11,701 nt of DNA from contig JAFYBI010000161.1 of the NCBI GenBank assembly GCA_017540285.1, forward strand, positions 1 through 11,701, read 5' to 3'. Below the pieces are notes generated by a model, which had not been told where the DNA came from, ran no database searches, and saw only the letters and a program-made list of their open reading frames with translations. Position numbers and translations under genes: made by a program. Source of the DNA: Clostridia bacterium. GTDB taxonomy: Bacteria > Bacillota > Clostridia > Oscillospirales > CAG-272. Below, one piece after another: positions 1 to 7,098 of the stretch; within the stretch, counting starts at the first letter, position 1; the number at the start of each line of letters is the position of its first letter.

Positions 1-220
1 AGGAGATCGCGCGGATCTCGCGGCAGACCTGATTGCCGTCCTTGTTCTTCGGGAGCATCAGATCGAGCAGAACGAGGTCCGGCTCGTACATCTTGAAGAA
101 GCTGATGCCTTCCACGCCGTCGCCGGCCGTCTTGACCTCGTATCCTTCGTTTTCAAAGAAATAACGCAGCAGATCGCAGATGTTGGGATCGTCGTCAATC
201 ACAAGCAGTTTGGTTCCCAT
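1..220 (-). CDS. Response regulator, receiver domain (partial, 3' end outside window)
   Basis: The first 73 codons of a two-component response regulator, which receives a phosphoryl group from a histidine kinase. The N-terminus shows the CheY-like receiver pattern: a hydrophobic first strand ending in the acidic pocket (LLVIDDD, residues 5-11), then YEPDLVLLDLMLP with the phospho-acceptor Asp at residue 53, then the DGNQVCREIR helix at 61-70. The conserved Lys and the output domain lie left of the window, so the family (OmpR, NarL or other) cannot be decided. The start is chosen from an AGAGGT ribosome binding site at 228-233, seven bases before the ATG. It lies 67 bases downstream of the DUF4956 stop with no terminator or clear promoter between, so it is probably the third gene of the operon transcribed from 1734-1762. 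The receiver-domain call is near certain; the regulated targets are unknown. Confidence 0.93.
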   Translation of the reverse strand, partial: MGTKLLVIDDDPNICDLLRYFFENEGYEVKTAGDGVEGISFFKMYEPDLVLLDLMLPKNKDGNQVCREIRAIS

Positions 221-287
221 TGAAAATACCTCTCATTCTTATGTAATATTCAATATCGCAGATTCCGCAGCATCCGGTCCGGGCCGC

Positions 288-959
288 TTACGCCATATAA
301 TCGCCGTTGTAGGAGACGAGAACAGCCTTGTCGATGCCGTCCGCCGAGGATACTTTATTGACAAATTCGGTGTCGCTGCCGTTGAGGCGCACTTCGTAGG
401 AAACCTCGATGTAGCCGCGGGCAACGGTCTTGGACTTCACGGAATACTTCTTGACGTCCGTCTTGATGAGCTCTTCCGCTCTCTTCTCCGCCGCCTCATC
501 CTTGCATTCCACGACGAGGATGTAGTCGGAATCGGAGACCTTCGCGCGCACGAAGATGAAGAGGATCACGCCGACGATGAGGGAGCCGATCACGGCAAGA
601 GGATACATGCATGCGCCGAGAACGATGCCGGCGCCGACGGACCAGAACAGGAAGACGAGGTCCAGGGGATCCTTGATCGCAGAGCGGAAACGTACGATGG
701 AGAGCGCACCGACCATACCGAGCGACAGAACGACGTTCGAGGTGACGGCGAGGATGATGAAGGTCGCGATCATGGTCAGGGCGACGAGGGAGACGCCGAA
801 CTGGCGGTTGAACATGACGCCCTGATAGGTCTTCTTGTAGATGAAGTAGATGAACATGCCGATGGCGAACGCGAGGACGATGGAGATCAGTGTGTCCACG
901 ATGGAGAACTCTGTGACCTTGTCGAGAAAACTGTTTTTGAAGATATCGTTGAATGACAT
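288..959 (-). CDS. DUF4956 family membrane protein
   Basis: A 223-residue integral membrane protein of the DUF4956 family, whose biochemical function is not established. Hydrophobic segments lie at about 20-41, 55-75, 101-117 and 119-138. The family signature LGMVGALSIVRFRSAIKDP (about 80-98), a conserved Arg/Lys/Asp-containing re-entrant-looking stretch, follows the second segment. The C-terminal 85 residues (about 139-223) are soluble with alternating strands and helices (SDSDYILVVECKDE, RGYIEVSYEVRL), resembling a small cytoplasmic ferredoxin-like domain. The start is supported by AAAGGA at 970-975. It lies 66 bases downstream of the VTC polymerase gene; VTC and DUF4956 genes are commonly paired in Bacillota. 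My inference is that the protein is the membrane partner of the polymerase, for example for translocating or anchoring its product. Family confidence is high; the role is inferred. Confidence 0.9.
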   Translation of the reverse strand: MSFNDIFKNSFLDKVTEFSIVDTLISIVLAFAIGMFIYFIYKKTYQGVMFNRQFGVSLVALTMIATFIILAVTSNVVLSLGMVGALSIVRFRSAIKDPLDLVFLFWSVGAGIVLGACMYPLAVIGSLIVGVILFIFVRAKVSDSDYILVVECKDEAAEKRAEELIKTDVKKYSVKSKTVARGYIEVSYEVRLNGSDTEFVNKVSSADGIDKAVLVSYNGDYMA

Positions 960-1025
960 GGGAATCGGTTCCTTTCAGAAAAATTGTTTTTGTGTGTGGT
1001 GTGGGATGAGCCGGGGGCTTCCGAA

Positions 1026-1706
1026 TCAGCCGAACTGGCGGCAGATCTCGTACTTGGACGAGGACTGGCGCGAACGGGTGATGGGGTTGATGAGATAGCG
1101 GATGATGTCCGGCAGGAATTCGTTGTACTTGACCTCCAGCACATCAAAGCTGTCCGTCGGGACACAGGGGAACGGATCGAACAGATTGTCCGAGAAGATG
1201 CCGGTGCGGATGTCGCAGTCAAGGGTGACGCGCACGTCGGCGGGATCGTAGATGAACGGCGTCCGGGTGTACTCCACGAGCGTCTTCGGCCTGAGCTGTT
1301 CGCCCTTCATCTTTGCATAGAGCTCCGCGACCAGGCCGCGTCCGTCGTCGAGCATCCAGTCGATGTCGCCGCGGATGATCTTCTCCGTCTCTTCCCGGGT
1401 GATGCGCGCCTGCAGCTTCTGCGTGAACTCGTCGCGCTTCACCTTTTTTTCGAGGCAGATGAAGCTGTCGTCGCCGTTGTAGAGCCGGATGCGGAACTTT
1501 GCTCTCGGATTGGCTCCGTTCACCTTTTCAAAATACGCCGTATCCGTGAAGTTGTCGAAGTAGAGCGACCGGATGACGTAGGTGCCGTCCGGACCCGTGT
1601 GCGGGTCTCTCTTCATGACGGTGCCGAGGCGTCTTGAAAGCAGTTCGCGGTCCCAGGCATTGATGAAGTACTTGAACTCGTGCCTGTATTTTGCTTCAGA
1701 TACCAT
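1026..1706 (-). CDS. VTC-domain polyphosphate polymerase-like protein
   Basis: A 226-residue soluble protein consisting almost entirely of a VTC domain, the triphosphate-tunnel fold that in yeast Vtc4 makes polyphosphate from ATP. The expected tunnel residues are visible in order: YRHEFKYFI (7-15), IRSLYFDN (45-52), KFRIRLYN with two Arg (70-77), LEKKVKRDEF (86-94), EYTRTPF (145-151), VRVTLDCDIRTG (158-169), VLEVKYN (189-195) and the terminal SSSKYE (216-220). These basic and acidic positions line up with the nucleotide and metal ligands known for Vtc4. The reading frame extends 13 codons upstream, but the ATG at 1704-1706 is preferred because AAAGGAGGG lies directly before it. First gene of a leftward operon with DUF4956 and a response regulator. 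There is no SPX domain and no membrane segment, so any membrane function must come from a partner. Activity is inferred from motifs. Confidence 0.9.
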   Translation of the reverse strand: MVSEAKYRHEFKYFINAWDRELLSRRLGTVMKRDPHTGPDGTYVIRSLYFDNFTDTAYFEKVNGANPRAKFRIRLYNGDDSFICLEKKVKRDEFTQKLQARITREETEKIIRGDIDWMLDDGRGLVAELYAKMKGEQLRPKTLVEYTRTPFIYDPADVRVTLDCDIRTGIFSDNLFDPFPCVPTDSFDVLEVKYNEFLPDIIRYLINPITRSRQSSSKYEICRQFG

Positions 1707-1733
1707 AGAACCCTCCTTTATAATAGCTCTTTC

Positions 1734-1762
1734 ATCATACCACACTTTCCGGGAATTGTCAA
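1734..1762 (-). promoter_or_regulatory. Sigma-A promoter of the VTC/DUF4956/response regulator operon
   Basis: Read leftward: TTGACA (1757-1762), exactly 17 bases, then TATGAT (1734-1739). The -35 is a perfect match to the housekeeping consensus and the -10 has one difference. Transcription would start near 1727, about 20 bases before the start codon of the polymerase gene, leaving a very short leader that contains the AAAGGAGGG site. The high quality suggests strong basal expression; no operator-like palindrome overlaps it. Confidence 0.85.
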
Positions 1763-1885
1763 TGATTTTTTCTGAAAGGATAAAATAGTTTCCGGTTTTT
1801 CTTCCCCGATCCCGTATCGTCCGTGTTTCCTTTTCGTGAAGATTATACCGGATCTCGGTGATGAGCAGGTGAACATGGGGTGACG

Positions 1886-1912
1886 GAATGATTAAATCGT
1901 TCTGATTTTTTG
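1886..1912 (+). terminator. Possible intrinsic terminator upstream of ychF
   Basis: GAATGATTAAATCGTTC (1886-1902) can form a 7-bp stem (one G-T pair) with a 3-base loop, followed by TGATTTTTTG. Form and polarity fit a weak rightward rho-independent terminator. No gene on the plus strand precedes it, since the upstream gene is divergent. It would act only on a short transcript initiating between about 1763 and 1880, or it is fortuitous in this AT-rich spacer. Nothing else recognisable occupies 1763-1960. Confidence 0.3.
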
Positions 1913-1960
1913 TGTAAAGCGAAAAAAAGCGGCAAAAAAGAGCGAAATTTCCCCGCCCTC

Positions 1961-1989
1961 TTGCATCCGGCCGCGAAACAAGGTATAAT
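1961..1989 (+). promoter_or_regulatory. Sigma-A promoter of ychF
   Basis: TTGCAT (1961-1966), 17 bases, TATAAT (1984-1989). The -10 is perfect and the -35 matches four of six positions including TTG. The predicted start near 1996 gives a leader of roughly 28 bases before the ychF ATG. It is oriented away from the VTC operon promoter, with about 200 bases between the two. Confidence 0.85.
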
Positions 1990-2023
1990 AAACAGAGATC
2001 AAAACCGAAATGGAGAACGATAC

Positions 2024-3118
2024 ATGAAACTCGGAATCATCGGACTGCCGAACGTCGGCAAGAGCACCCTCTTCAACGCGCTGACCGGAGCGGGCGCCCC
2101 CTCCGCGAACTACCCCTTCTGCACGATCGACCCGAACATCGGCGTCGTGCAGGTGCCGGACAAGCGCCTCGACGTGCTTGCGGAGATGTACCATCCCCAG
2201 CTTTACACCCCGGCGACGGTGGAATTCGTCGACATCGCGGGGCTGGTGCGCGGCGCGTCGAAGGGTGAGGGCCTCGGCAACAAGTTCCTGTCCCACATCC
2301 GGGACGTCGACGCGGTGGTGCACGTGCTCCGCTGCTTCGAGGACGGCGACATCGTGCACGTGGACGGCACCGTCGATCCGATCCGCGACCTCGAAACGAT
2401 CAACATGGAGCTGATCTACGCGGACATCGAAGTGCTCGAAAAGCGGATCGACAAGACGCAGAAGCTGCTCAAGGGCGACAAATCCCTCGCGGAGAACCTC
2501 GCTCTGTACGAAAAGCTCCTCGCCGCGCTGAACGAGGGAAAGACGGCCCGGTCGCTCGACTTCACGGACGACGAGCGCGCGCTCGCGGACGAACTCAACC
2601 TTCTGACCCTGAAGCCGATCCTCTACGTCGCGAACGTGAGCGAGGACGAAGCGGCGGGCGTGTCCGACGACAACGAGATGTACCGGGCCCTGAAGGCGGC
2701 GGCGGACGCGGAAGGCGCGGAGGTGATCCCGGTCTGCGCGGGCATCGAGGCGGAGATCGCGGAGCTCGATCCGGAGGAGAAGGCCATGTTCCTTTCGGAC
2801 CTCGGGATCAGAGAGAGCGGGCTTGACCGGCTCATCAAGGCGAGCTATTCCCTGCTCGGCTACATCAGCTATCTGACGGCCGGTCCGAAGGAGGTCCGCG
2901 CGTGGACGATCGTGAAGGGCACGAAAGCCCCGCAGGCCGCCGGCAAGATCCACTCGGACTTCGAGAGAGGCTTCATCCGCGCGGAGATCGTGTCCTACGA
3001 CGACCTGATCGCGTGCGGCTCGATGAACGCCGCGAAGGAAAAGGGCCTCGTCCGCAGCGAGGGAAAGGATTACGTCATCGCCGACGGAGACGTCGTGCTG
3101 TTCCGGTTCAACGTATAA
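2024..3118 (+). CDS. ychF: Ribosome-associated ATPase YchF (OLA1 family)
   Basis: A 364-residue Obg-superfamily P-loop NTPase, full length for YchF. The Walker A/G1 motif GLPNVGKST is at residues 7-15, the G2 region YPFCTIDPNIGVV follows, and the G3 motif is DIAGLVRGAS. The G4 position reads NVSE instead of NKxD; this is the known family change that shifts preference from GTP to ATP. A coiled alpha-helical insertion is followed by the C-terminal TGS domain, which carries the family sequences TAGPKEVRAWTI, APQAAGKIHSDFERGFIRAE and EGKDYVIADGDVVLFRFNV. YchF binds ribosomes and is linked to translation quality and oxidative stress responses. The frame opens upstream at 1910, but the ATG at 2024 is chosen because GGAG (2012-2015) precedes it, the promoter at 1961-1989 lies inside the longer frame, and the family N-terminus is MKLGIIGLPNVGKST. 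The solute-binding lipoprotein gene follows after 53 bases. Confidence 0.97.
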   Translation: MKLGIIGLPNVGKSTLFNALTGAGAPSANYPFCTIDPNIGVVQVPDKRLDVLAEMYHPQLYTPATVEFVDIAGLVRGASKGEGLGNKFLSHIRDVDAVVHVLRCFEDGDIVHVDGTVDPIRDLETINMELIYADIEVLEKRIDKTQKLLKGDKSLAENLALYEKLLAALNEGKTARSLDFTDDERALADELNLLTLKPILYVANVSEDEAAGVSDDNEMYRALKAAADAEGAEVIPVCAGIEAEIAELDPEEKAMFLSDLGIRESGLDRLIKASYSLLGYISYLTAGPKEVRAWTIVKGTKAPQAAGKIHSDFERGFIRAEIVSYDDLIACGSMNAAKEKGLVRSEGKDYVIADGDVVLFRFNV

Positions 3119-3171
3119 ACGAAGGCGACGGGACAACCTGCCGCCGGATCCACAGGAAAAGGAGAATCGTC

Positions 3172-4659
3172 ATGAAGAAAATCGCGCTGCTGCTCGCCGT
3201 GCTGATGCTCGCCGCGTCCTCCTGTTCGCAGCCGGACGCCGTCGAGGATTCCGCACAGACCCCCGCGGAAACCGCTCCCGCCGAAACGGAGCCCGCGGAA
3301 ACGGAGATCCCCGACAATCTTCCCGCTATGGATTACGGCGGGGCGGATTTCCGCATCTACACCCGCGAATGCTGCCCCTCTCACCGGGACGGCGTCTATA
3401 TGCCGGAGCAGACCGGTGAAGTCGTGGCAGACGCCGTCTATGAGCGGAACCTGAAGGTCGAGGAACGGTTCAACGTCCACATCACGGACCCGATCCTCGG
3501 AGCGGACGGAGACGCCACCGCGCTGATGAACGCCGTCCGGGCGGGCGACGACATGTGCGAGGTCGCCGTCTGGCATTACAAGCATCTGGGAGACGCCGCG
3601 GCGAACGGCTTCCTCTTGGACCTCGCGGGAGCGGGCTGGTTTGATTTCTCGCAGCCGTGGTGGTATCAGAAGGTCAACGACGCCTACTCCATCGGCGGGC
3701 ACTCCTACATCGCCGTCGGCATGTACGACCTGGACAATTACTACGACACCTGCTGCATCTATTTCAACAAAAACCTCCTCACCGACCTGACCGGGAGCAG
3801 CGACCTCTACTCCGTCGTGAAGAACGGCGAATGGACCGTCGACCGCATGACGGAATACGCCGCCCTTGCCCGTCTCGATCTGGACGGCGACGGCAGGATG
3901 GATTTCGCGAAGGACCGGTTCGGCTACGGGCAGGCGAACGGCTACGGGTTCATTTATCAGTTCGCCTGGGATCAGCCGGTGACGTCGCGCGACGAGGGGG
4001 GATACCCCGTCGAGGCGATCAACACCGACCGGATGGTGACCATCACCGAGACCTTCTCCTCGCTCCTCTTTGACAACGACTTCGTCGTGCTGGACGAGAG
4101 CGGCGGGCCGGCCGTCACCGCATTCCGGGAAGGCAGGGAGCTGTTCCTTCTGACGAGCCTGAAGGCCTCCTTCACCGACTTCCGCGACATGGAACAGGAC
4201 TTCGGGATCCTTCCGATGACCAAGCTCGACGAGGCGCAGCGGGAATATCTCACGCACGCGACGGCGCACACCTCGGCCATCGGCATCCCGATCGTCAAGA
4301 CGGCGGAGGATACGGAATACGTCTCCGTGATCCTCGAGGCCATGGCGGCGGAGGGCTTCCGAAAGGTCCGTCCCGTCGTCTATGACGTCGCCCTGAAATC
4401 CAAGTACACGCGCGACGAGGAATCCTTCGAAATGGTGGACATCGTGGTCCGCGGGCGCACCGCCGATTTCGCGGAGATCTACGACTCGTGGGGCATGACG
4501 TACACGCTCGATTTCATCGCGCGCAAAAACGTGACGAACTGGGCATCCTACTACCGCTCCCAGTACAAGGTCCAGAACAAGACCATCGAACGGGTCGTCA
4601 AGCTGTTCCGGGCGCTGGAAGAAGCCGGATCCGACGTCGTCGGCAGCGGAAATCCGTAA
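3172..4659 (+). CDS. Extracellular solute-binding lipoprotein (family 1-like)
   Basis: A 495-residue secreted lipoprotein resembling the large sugar-type substrate-binding proteins of ABC importers in Clostridia. It has a lysine-start signal peptide (MKKIALLLAVLMLAASSC) with a lipobox-like cysteine at 18, then an Ala/Glu/Thr/Pro-rich linker (PAETAPAETEPAETE, about 31-45) that would hold the domain off the membrane. The mature part opens with YGGADFRIYTRE, typical of this group. EVVADAVYERNLKVEERFNV (83-102) and a calcium-loop-like DLDGDGRMDFAKDRFGYG (236-253) follow. The start is set by AAAAGGAG at 3157-3164. It lies 53 bases after ychF without an evident promoter, so cotranscription is possible. 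No permease or ATPase gene adjoins it, so transport partner and ligand are unknown. It ends in the repeat-borne terminator. Two vicinal cysteine pairs (67-68, 194-195) are unusual for an exported protein. Confidence 0.85.
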   Translation: MKKIALLLAVLMLAASSCSQPDAVEDSAQTPAETAPAETEPAETEIPDNLPAMDYGGADFRIYTRECCPSHRDGVYMPEQTGEVVADAVYERNLKVEERFNVHITDPILGADGDATALMNAVRAGDDMCEVAVWHYKHLGDAAANGFLLDLAGAGWFDFSQPWWYQKVNDAYSIGGHSYIAVGMYDLDNYYDTCCIYFNKNLLTDLTGSSDLYSVVKNGEWTVDRMTEYAALARLDLDGDGRMDFAKDRFGYGQANGYGFIYQFAWDQPVTSRDEGGYPVEAINTDRMVTITETFSSLLFDNDFVVLDESGGPAVTAFREGRELFLLTSLKASFTDFRDMEQDFGILPMTKLDEAQREYLTHATAHTSAIGIPIVKTAEDTEYVSVILEAMAAEGFRKVRPVVYDVALKSKYTRDEESFEMVDIVVRGRTADFAEIYDSWGMTYTLDFIARKNVTNWASYYRSQYKVQNKTIERVVKLFRALEEAGSDVVGSGNP

Positions 4660-4660
4660 A

Positions 4661-4775
4661 AGAAAAGGGACTGTCGCGTCGGCTCCCGAAACGGAGGCAC
4701 GGCAGTCCCTTCGTTATTCTTTCCATATAGGCTCGCGTCGGCGCTGAGGGTCACGGCTTCGCGCCGGCTGTCCCG
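4661..4775 (+). repeat. Dispersed repeat, copy C (terminator module only)
   Basis: This stretch fills almost the whole gap between two convergent genes and is clearly related to 7475-7589 and to the reverse complement of 11584-11694. Shared blocks are AAGGGACTG, GGCAGTCCCTTCGTT, TTCT, GGCGCTGAGG and GGCTTCGC.CCG.CTGTC. It begins two bases after the stop codon of the lipoprotein gene. Unlike the other two copies it stops after CTGTC and lacks the second, inverted-repeat-bounded module. It is the most diverged of the three copies. Confidence 0.8.
4665..4722 (+). terminator. Rho-independent terminator (within repeat copy C)
   Basis: AAGGGACTG (4665-4673) pairs perfectly with CAGTCCCTT (4703-4711). 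Inside the loop, CTCC and GGAG form a smaller hairpin. A T-rich tail (TTCGTTATTCTTT) follows. It terminates the solute-binding protein transcript. Read leftward the same stem is followed by TTTTCTTTT, so it should also stop transcripts of the convergent acetyltransferase gene. Confidence 0.8.
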
Positions 4776-4782
4776 GACCTTT

Positions 4783-5367
4783 TTATCCTGTCGTCGTGCC
4801 GAAATACTCTTCCTCGAGGATCGCCCACGTCGCGACGGAGACATACTTCCCTTTCACGTACATCGCTTCGCGCGCGACGCCCTCCGGCTGCATGCCGAGC
4901 TTTTCCATGACGCGGCGGCTGCGCTCGTTGCCGAGGAGGTAACGCGCCTCGATGCGGTGCAGGCGCAGCTCCCGGAATCCGAAGCGCATCACCGCGCGGG
5001 CCGCTTCCGGGGCGACGCCGTGACCCCAGACGTCCGGATGCAGGACGTAGCCGATCTCCGCGGAATTCGCCTCGAAATTGAACCGCGTGAACCCGCAGGT
5101 GCCGATCATCCGGCCGTTTTCTCTGAGGACGACCGCCCAGTCGTGGAAATCGCCCGCCCGATAGCGGGACTGGAGATAGTTGAGGTAGCGCCTCGTGTAC
5201 GATTCCGAATCGTGCGGCTGCCAGAGTAGGTATTCCGTCACCTCCGGGCGCGACGCGTAGTCGTACATGTCCCGGCTGTCCTGACGAAGCAGCTTGCGGA
5301 GCGTCAGACGCGTCGTTTCGAGCACGGGCGGATCGCGAAAGATCCGCGTGATTTCGTCGTGATTCAT
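4783..5367 (-). CDS. GNAT family N-acetyltransferase (RimJ/RimL-like)
   Basis: A 194-residue acetyl-CoA-dependent N-acetyltransferase of the type that includes RimJ/RimL protein-N-terminus acetylases and many small-molecule acetylases. Seen: the ETTRLTLRKL opening (17-26) and a central strand pair GRMIGTCGFTRFN (85-97). EIGYVLHPDVWGHGVAPEA (104-122) holds the acetyl-CoA pyrophosphate-binding WGHGVA turn. RIEARYLLGNERSRRVMEKLGM (138-159) is the hallmark helix of the RimJ group. The start is fixed by AGGAGG at 5374-5379, six bases before the ATG. Monocistronic: own promoter at 5400-5428, with its 3' end abutting repeat copy C. The substrate cannot be inferred from sequence; this subfamily has many substrates. 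Confidence 0.92.
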   Translation of the reverse strand: MNHDEITRIFRDPPVLETTRLTLRKLLRQDSRDMYDYASRPEVTEYLLWQPHDSESYTRRYLNYLQSRYRAGDFHDWAVVLRENGRMIGTCGFTRFNFEANSAEIGYVLHPDVWGHGVAPEAARAVMRFGFRELRLHRIEARYLLGNERSRRVMEKLGMQPEGVAREAMYVKGKYVSVATWAILEEEYFGTTTG

Positions 5368-5399
5368 GCGCCGCCTCCTGCTCCGGTTGGTTTGAAGCT

Positions 5400-5428
5400 A
5401 TTATACTCCATTCCGCACCGGATTGCAA
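5400..5428 (-). promoter_or_regulatory. Sigma-A promoter of the acetyltransferase gene
   Basis: Leftward TTGCAA (5423-5428), 17 bases, TATAAT (5400-5405). The leader would be about 25-30 bases and contains AGGAGG. Its -35 box is 29 bases from the -35 of a weaker divergent promoter at 5458-5486, forming a compact back-to-back control region. Confidence 0.82.
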
Positions 5429-5457
5429 GCGTTCAGACAGATTTAACATTTCGCGCC

Positions 5458-5486
5458 TTGGAATCGTCACGGGAATATGGTAAACT
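5458..5486 (+). promoter_or_regulatory. Candidate promoter of the 5-TM/DUF624/ridA operon
   Basis: TTGGAA (5458-5463), 17 bases, TAAACT (5481-5486). The -10 is preceded by TGG, giving an extended -10 (TGn). Spacing is ideal but the -10 matches only four of six positions, so this looks weaker than the other promoters here. A leader of roughly 65 bases follows; it includes a 5-bp stem (TCGGG/CCCGA) shortly before the GGAGG site at 5547-5551. Confidence 0.55.
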
Positions 5487-5557
5487 TTCGGAAAAGAGGA
5501 ATGGCCGGACACGCCCGCGCATAGGATCGGGGGCCCATCTCCCGACGGAGGTTCCCG

Positions 5558-6040
5558 ATGCGCGCCGATCCGATCCGAACCCTCGCGCGGCCCGCTCTGA
5601 CGTTCGCCGCCGCTTTTCTCATCGCCTTTTTCCTCTTCCGCGCGTCCGACGCCGTGTATACGGTCCTCGCCGCGCCGCGGGAGATTTCCCTTCTGCTGAC
5701 GGCGGAGCTGCCCGCGGCGGTCCTTTTGCTCGTCACCGCGCTCGCCCCCTTCACGCGTTTCTGCCGCCCTATCCTCACCGCGGGATGCGTCTGGCGCGGC
5801 GCGTCGCTCGGATGTCTCGCCGCCTGTCTGTCAGCCGGCCGCCTCCCGGGGATCCGTCCCGTCGTGGCCGTTCTCCCCGCCTGCTTCGCCGCGCTGATCT
5901 ACCTCTGCCTCGCCGCCGCATCCGACGCCGCGCACCCGGACCTCATCGCCGGAGGAGACGCGCGGGATCACCTGAAGGCTTCCCTTGTGCTCGCCGGGGC
6001 GCACTTCCTCGCCGATCTCGCCCTGCTGTTATCGAAATGA
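5558..6040 (+). CDS. Hypothetical membrane protein, about 5 TM segments
   Basis: I do not recognise this 160-residue protein. It is strongly hydrophobic, with likely membrane segments at about 12-27, 44-62, 72-92, 101-121 and 141-158, short connecting loops and no soluble domain. The longer hydrophilic patches are around 28-42 (FRASDAVYTVLAAPREI) and 122-140 (SDAAHPDLIAGGDARDHLK). The first residues (MRADPIRTLARP) are basic, suggesting a cytoplasmic N-terminus. The start is supported by GGAGG at 5547-5551, six bases before the ATG. It is translated 19 bases ahead of the DUF624 gene in what looks like a three-gene operon, so it may work with that membrane protein. No function is proposed. Confidence 0.75.
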   Translation: MRADPIRTLARPALTFAAAFLIAFFLFRASDAVYTVLAAPREISLLLTAELPAAVLLLVTALAPFTRFCRPILTAGCVWRGASLGCLAACLSAGRLPGIRPVVAVLPACFAALIYLCLAAASDAAHPDLIAGGDARDHLKASLVLAGAHFLADLALLLSK

Positions 6041-6059
6041 TTCCCGAAAGGACACCGCC

Positions 6060-7073
6060 ATGCCGGACAACCGCCAACCTGACCGCGAACACCTCTCCCT
6101 CGACGAGATCGAAGCGAGGGAGCAGGAGGAAAAGAAACAGAACCGCCCGCGCTTCAACCTCTTCAACCGCGCGTATGCCGACGGAGCGGGCGTGGAGCGG
6201 GACGAGATCCCGATCGCGGACAACCCGACCCTTCCCAACTTCTTCAAGCTCGTCGGACGCAAGATCAACGAGCTGCTCACGGTGAACATCATCTACGTCC
6301 TCGGCAATTTCCCCGTTTTCTTCTTCCTCCTCGCGATGAGCGGGTATTTCTCGATCCACACGACCTCGCCGTATTACGCGGTCTACGCGCCTCTCCGCGG
6401 GGCGATGCTCTTCCGTAACTCCCCGGCCGTCGCCGCGCTCTGGACGCTGTATGGGCGGCAGGCGGAGATCACCGTCCACACGACGGCGGACAAGATCCTG
6501 CTCGGGCTCGCCTTCCTGCTTTTTGTGACCTACGGACCCGTGCGCGTCGGCCTGACGAGAAACCTGCGCAACATGTTCCGCGGGAAGCCCGTGATGATGC
6601 TCTCCGACTTCTTCGAGGCGATCCGCCGCAACTGGAAGCAGGCGCTCCTCGTCGGGATCCTCGACCTCGGCATCGTCGCGGTCCTCGCCTACGACATCAC
6701 GTTCTTCCGTCTCAACTATTCCGCGAGCATGATGATGTCGACCCTCTTCTTCCTCTCCTGCGCGCTCCTCGTGCTGTACTTCCTCATGCGGCCCTATCTC
6801 TATCTCATGCTCGTCACCTTCGACATCACGGTCCCGAAGATGTTCAAGAACGCCCTGTATTTCACGGTCCTCGGGCTGAAGCGCAACGTCATGGTCCTCA
6901 TCGGCACCCTGCTCGCGCTGGCCCTGGAATACGCGCTCCTCATCATCTACTTCCCGCTCGGCGTGATCGTGCCGTTCGTGATCCTGCCCGCCTTCCTCAT
7001 GCTGATGGGCGTCTACGGCGCGTACCCGAAGATCAAGGAGATCATGATCGATCCGTATTACAGCGAAACCTGA
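6060..7073 (+). CDS. DUF624 (YesL-like) membrane protein
   Basis: A 337-residue polytopic membrane protein of the DUF624/YesL family. A charged, Glu/Arg/Lys-rich cytoplasmic tail of about 50 residues (LSLDEIEAREQEEKKQ) is longer than usual. The family opening NFFKLVGRKINELLTVNIIYVLGNFPVFFF follows, with several further hydrophobic segments. The signature between segments, GPVRVGLTRNLRNMFRGKP then SDFFEAIRRNWKQALLVGILD, is clear. The terminal part (MGVYGAYPKIKEIMIDPYY) ends the last segment. YesL-type genes often lie in polysaccharide-use or ABC-transporter clusters, but the molecular role is unknown. The ATG at 6060 follows AAAGGA. The frame could open at 5985, but that would overlap the upstream gene and has no matching ribosome binding site. 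Gaps of 19 and 25 bases to its neighbours suggest one transcript. Confidence 0.87.
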   Translation: MPDNRQPDREHLSLDEIEAREQEEKKQNRPRFNLFNRAYADGAGVERDEIPIADNPTLPNFFKLVGRKINELLTVNIIYVLGNFPVFFFLLAMSGYFSIHTTSPYYAVYAPLRGAMLFRNSPAVAALWTLYGRQAEITVHTTADKILLGLAFLLFVTYGPVRVGLTRNLRNMFRGKPVMMLSDFFEAIRRNWKQALLVGILDLGIVAVLAYDITFFRLNYSASMMMSTLFFLSCALLVLYFLMRPYLYLMLVTFDITVPKMFKNALYFTVLGLKRNVMVLIGTLLALALEYALLIIYFPLGVIVPFVILPAFLMLMGVYGAYPKIKEIMIDPYYSET

Positions 7074-7098
7074 CATCAACCGTCCAAGGAGGAATCCC

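Noticed and set aside
1842..1847. A second leftward TATAAT upstream of the VTC operon
   Set aside because: No acceptable -35 lies 16-18 bases upstream, and no TG extension is present; the promoter at 1734-1762 is far better.
1892..3136. A 414-codon minus-strand frame opposite ychF
   Set aside because: It is a mirror of the ychF codon pattern, highly charged, without motifs, and ychF has its own promoter and ribosome binding site.
5501..5524. A seven-codon leader frame (MAGHARA) ahead of the 5-TM gene
   Set aside because: Its purine-rich stretch abuts the ATG too closely, and the codons do not suggest attenuation by any amino acid or drug.
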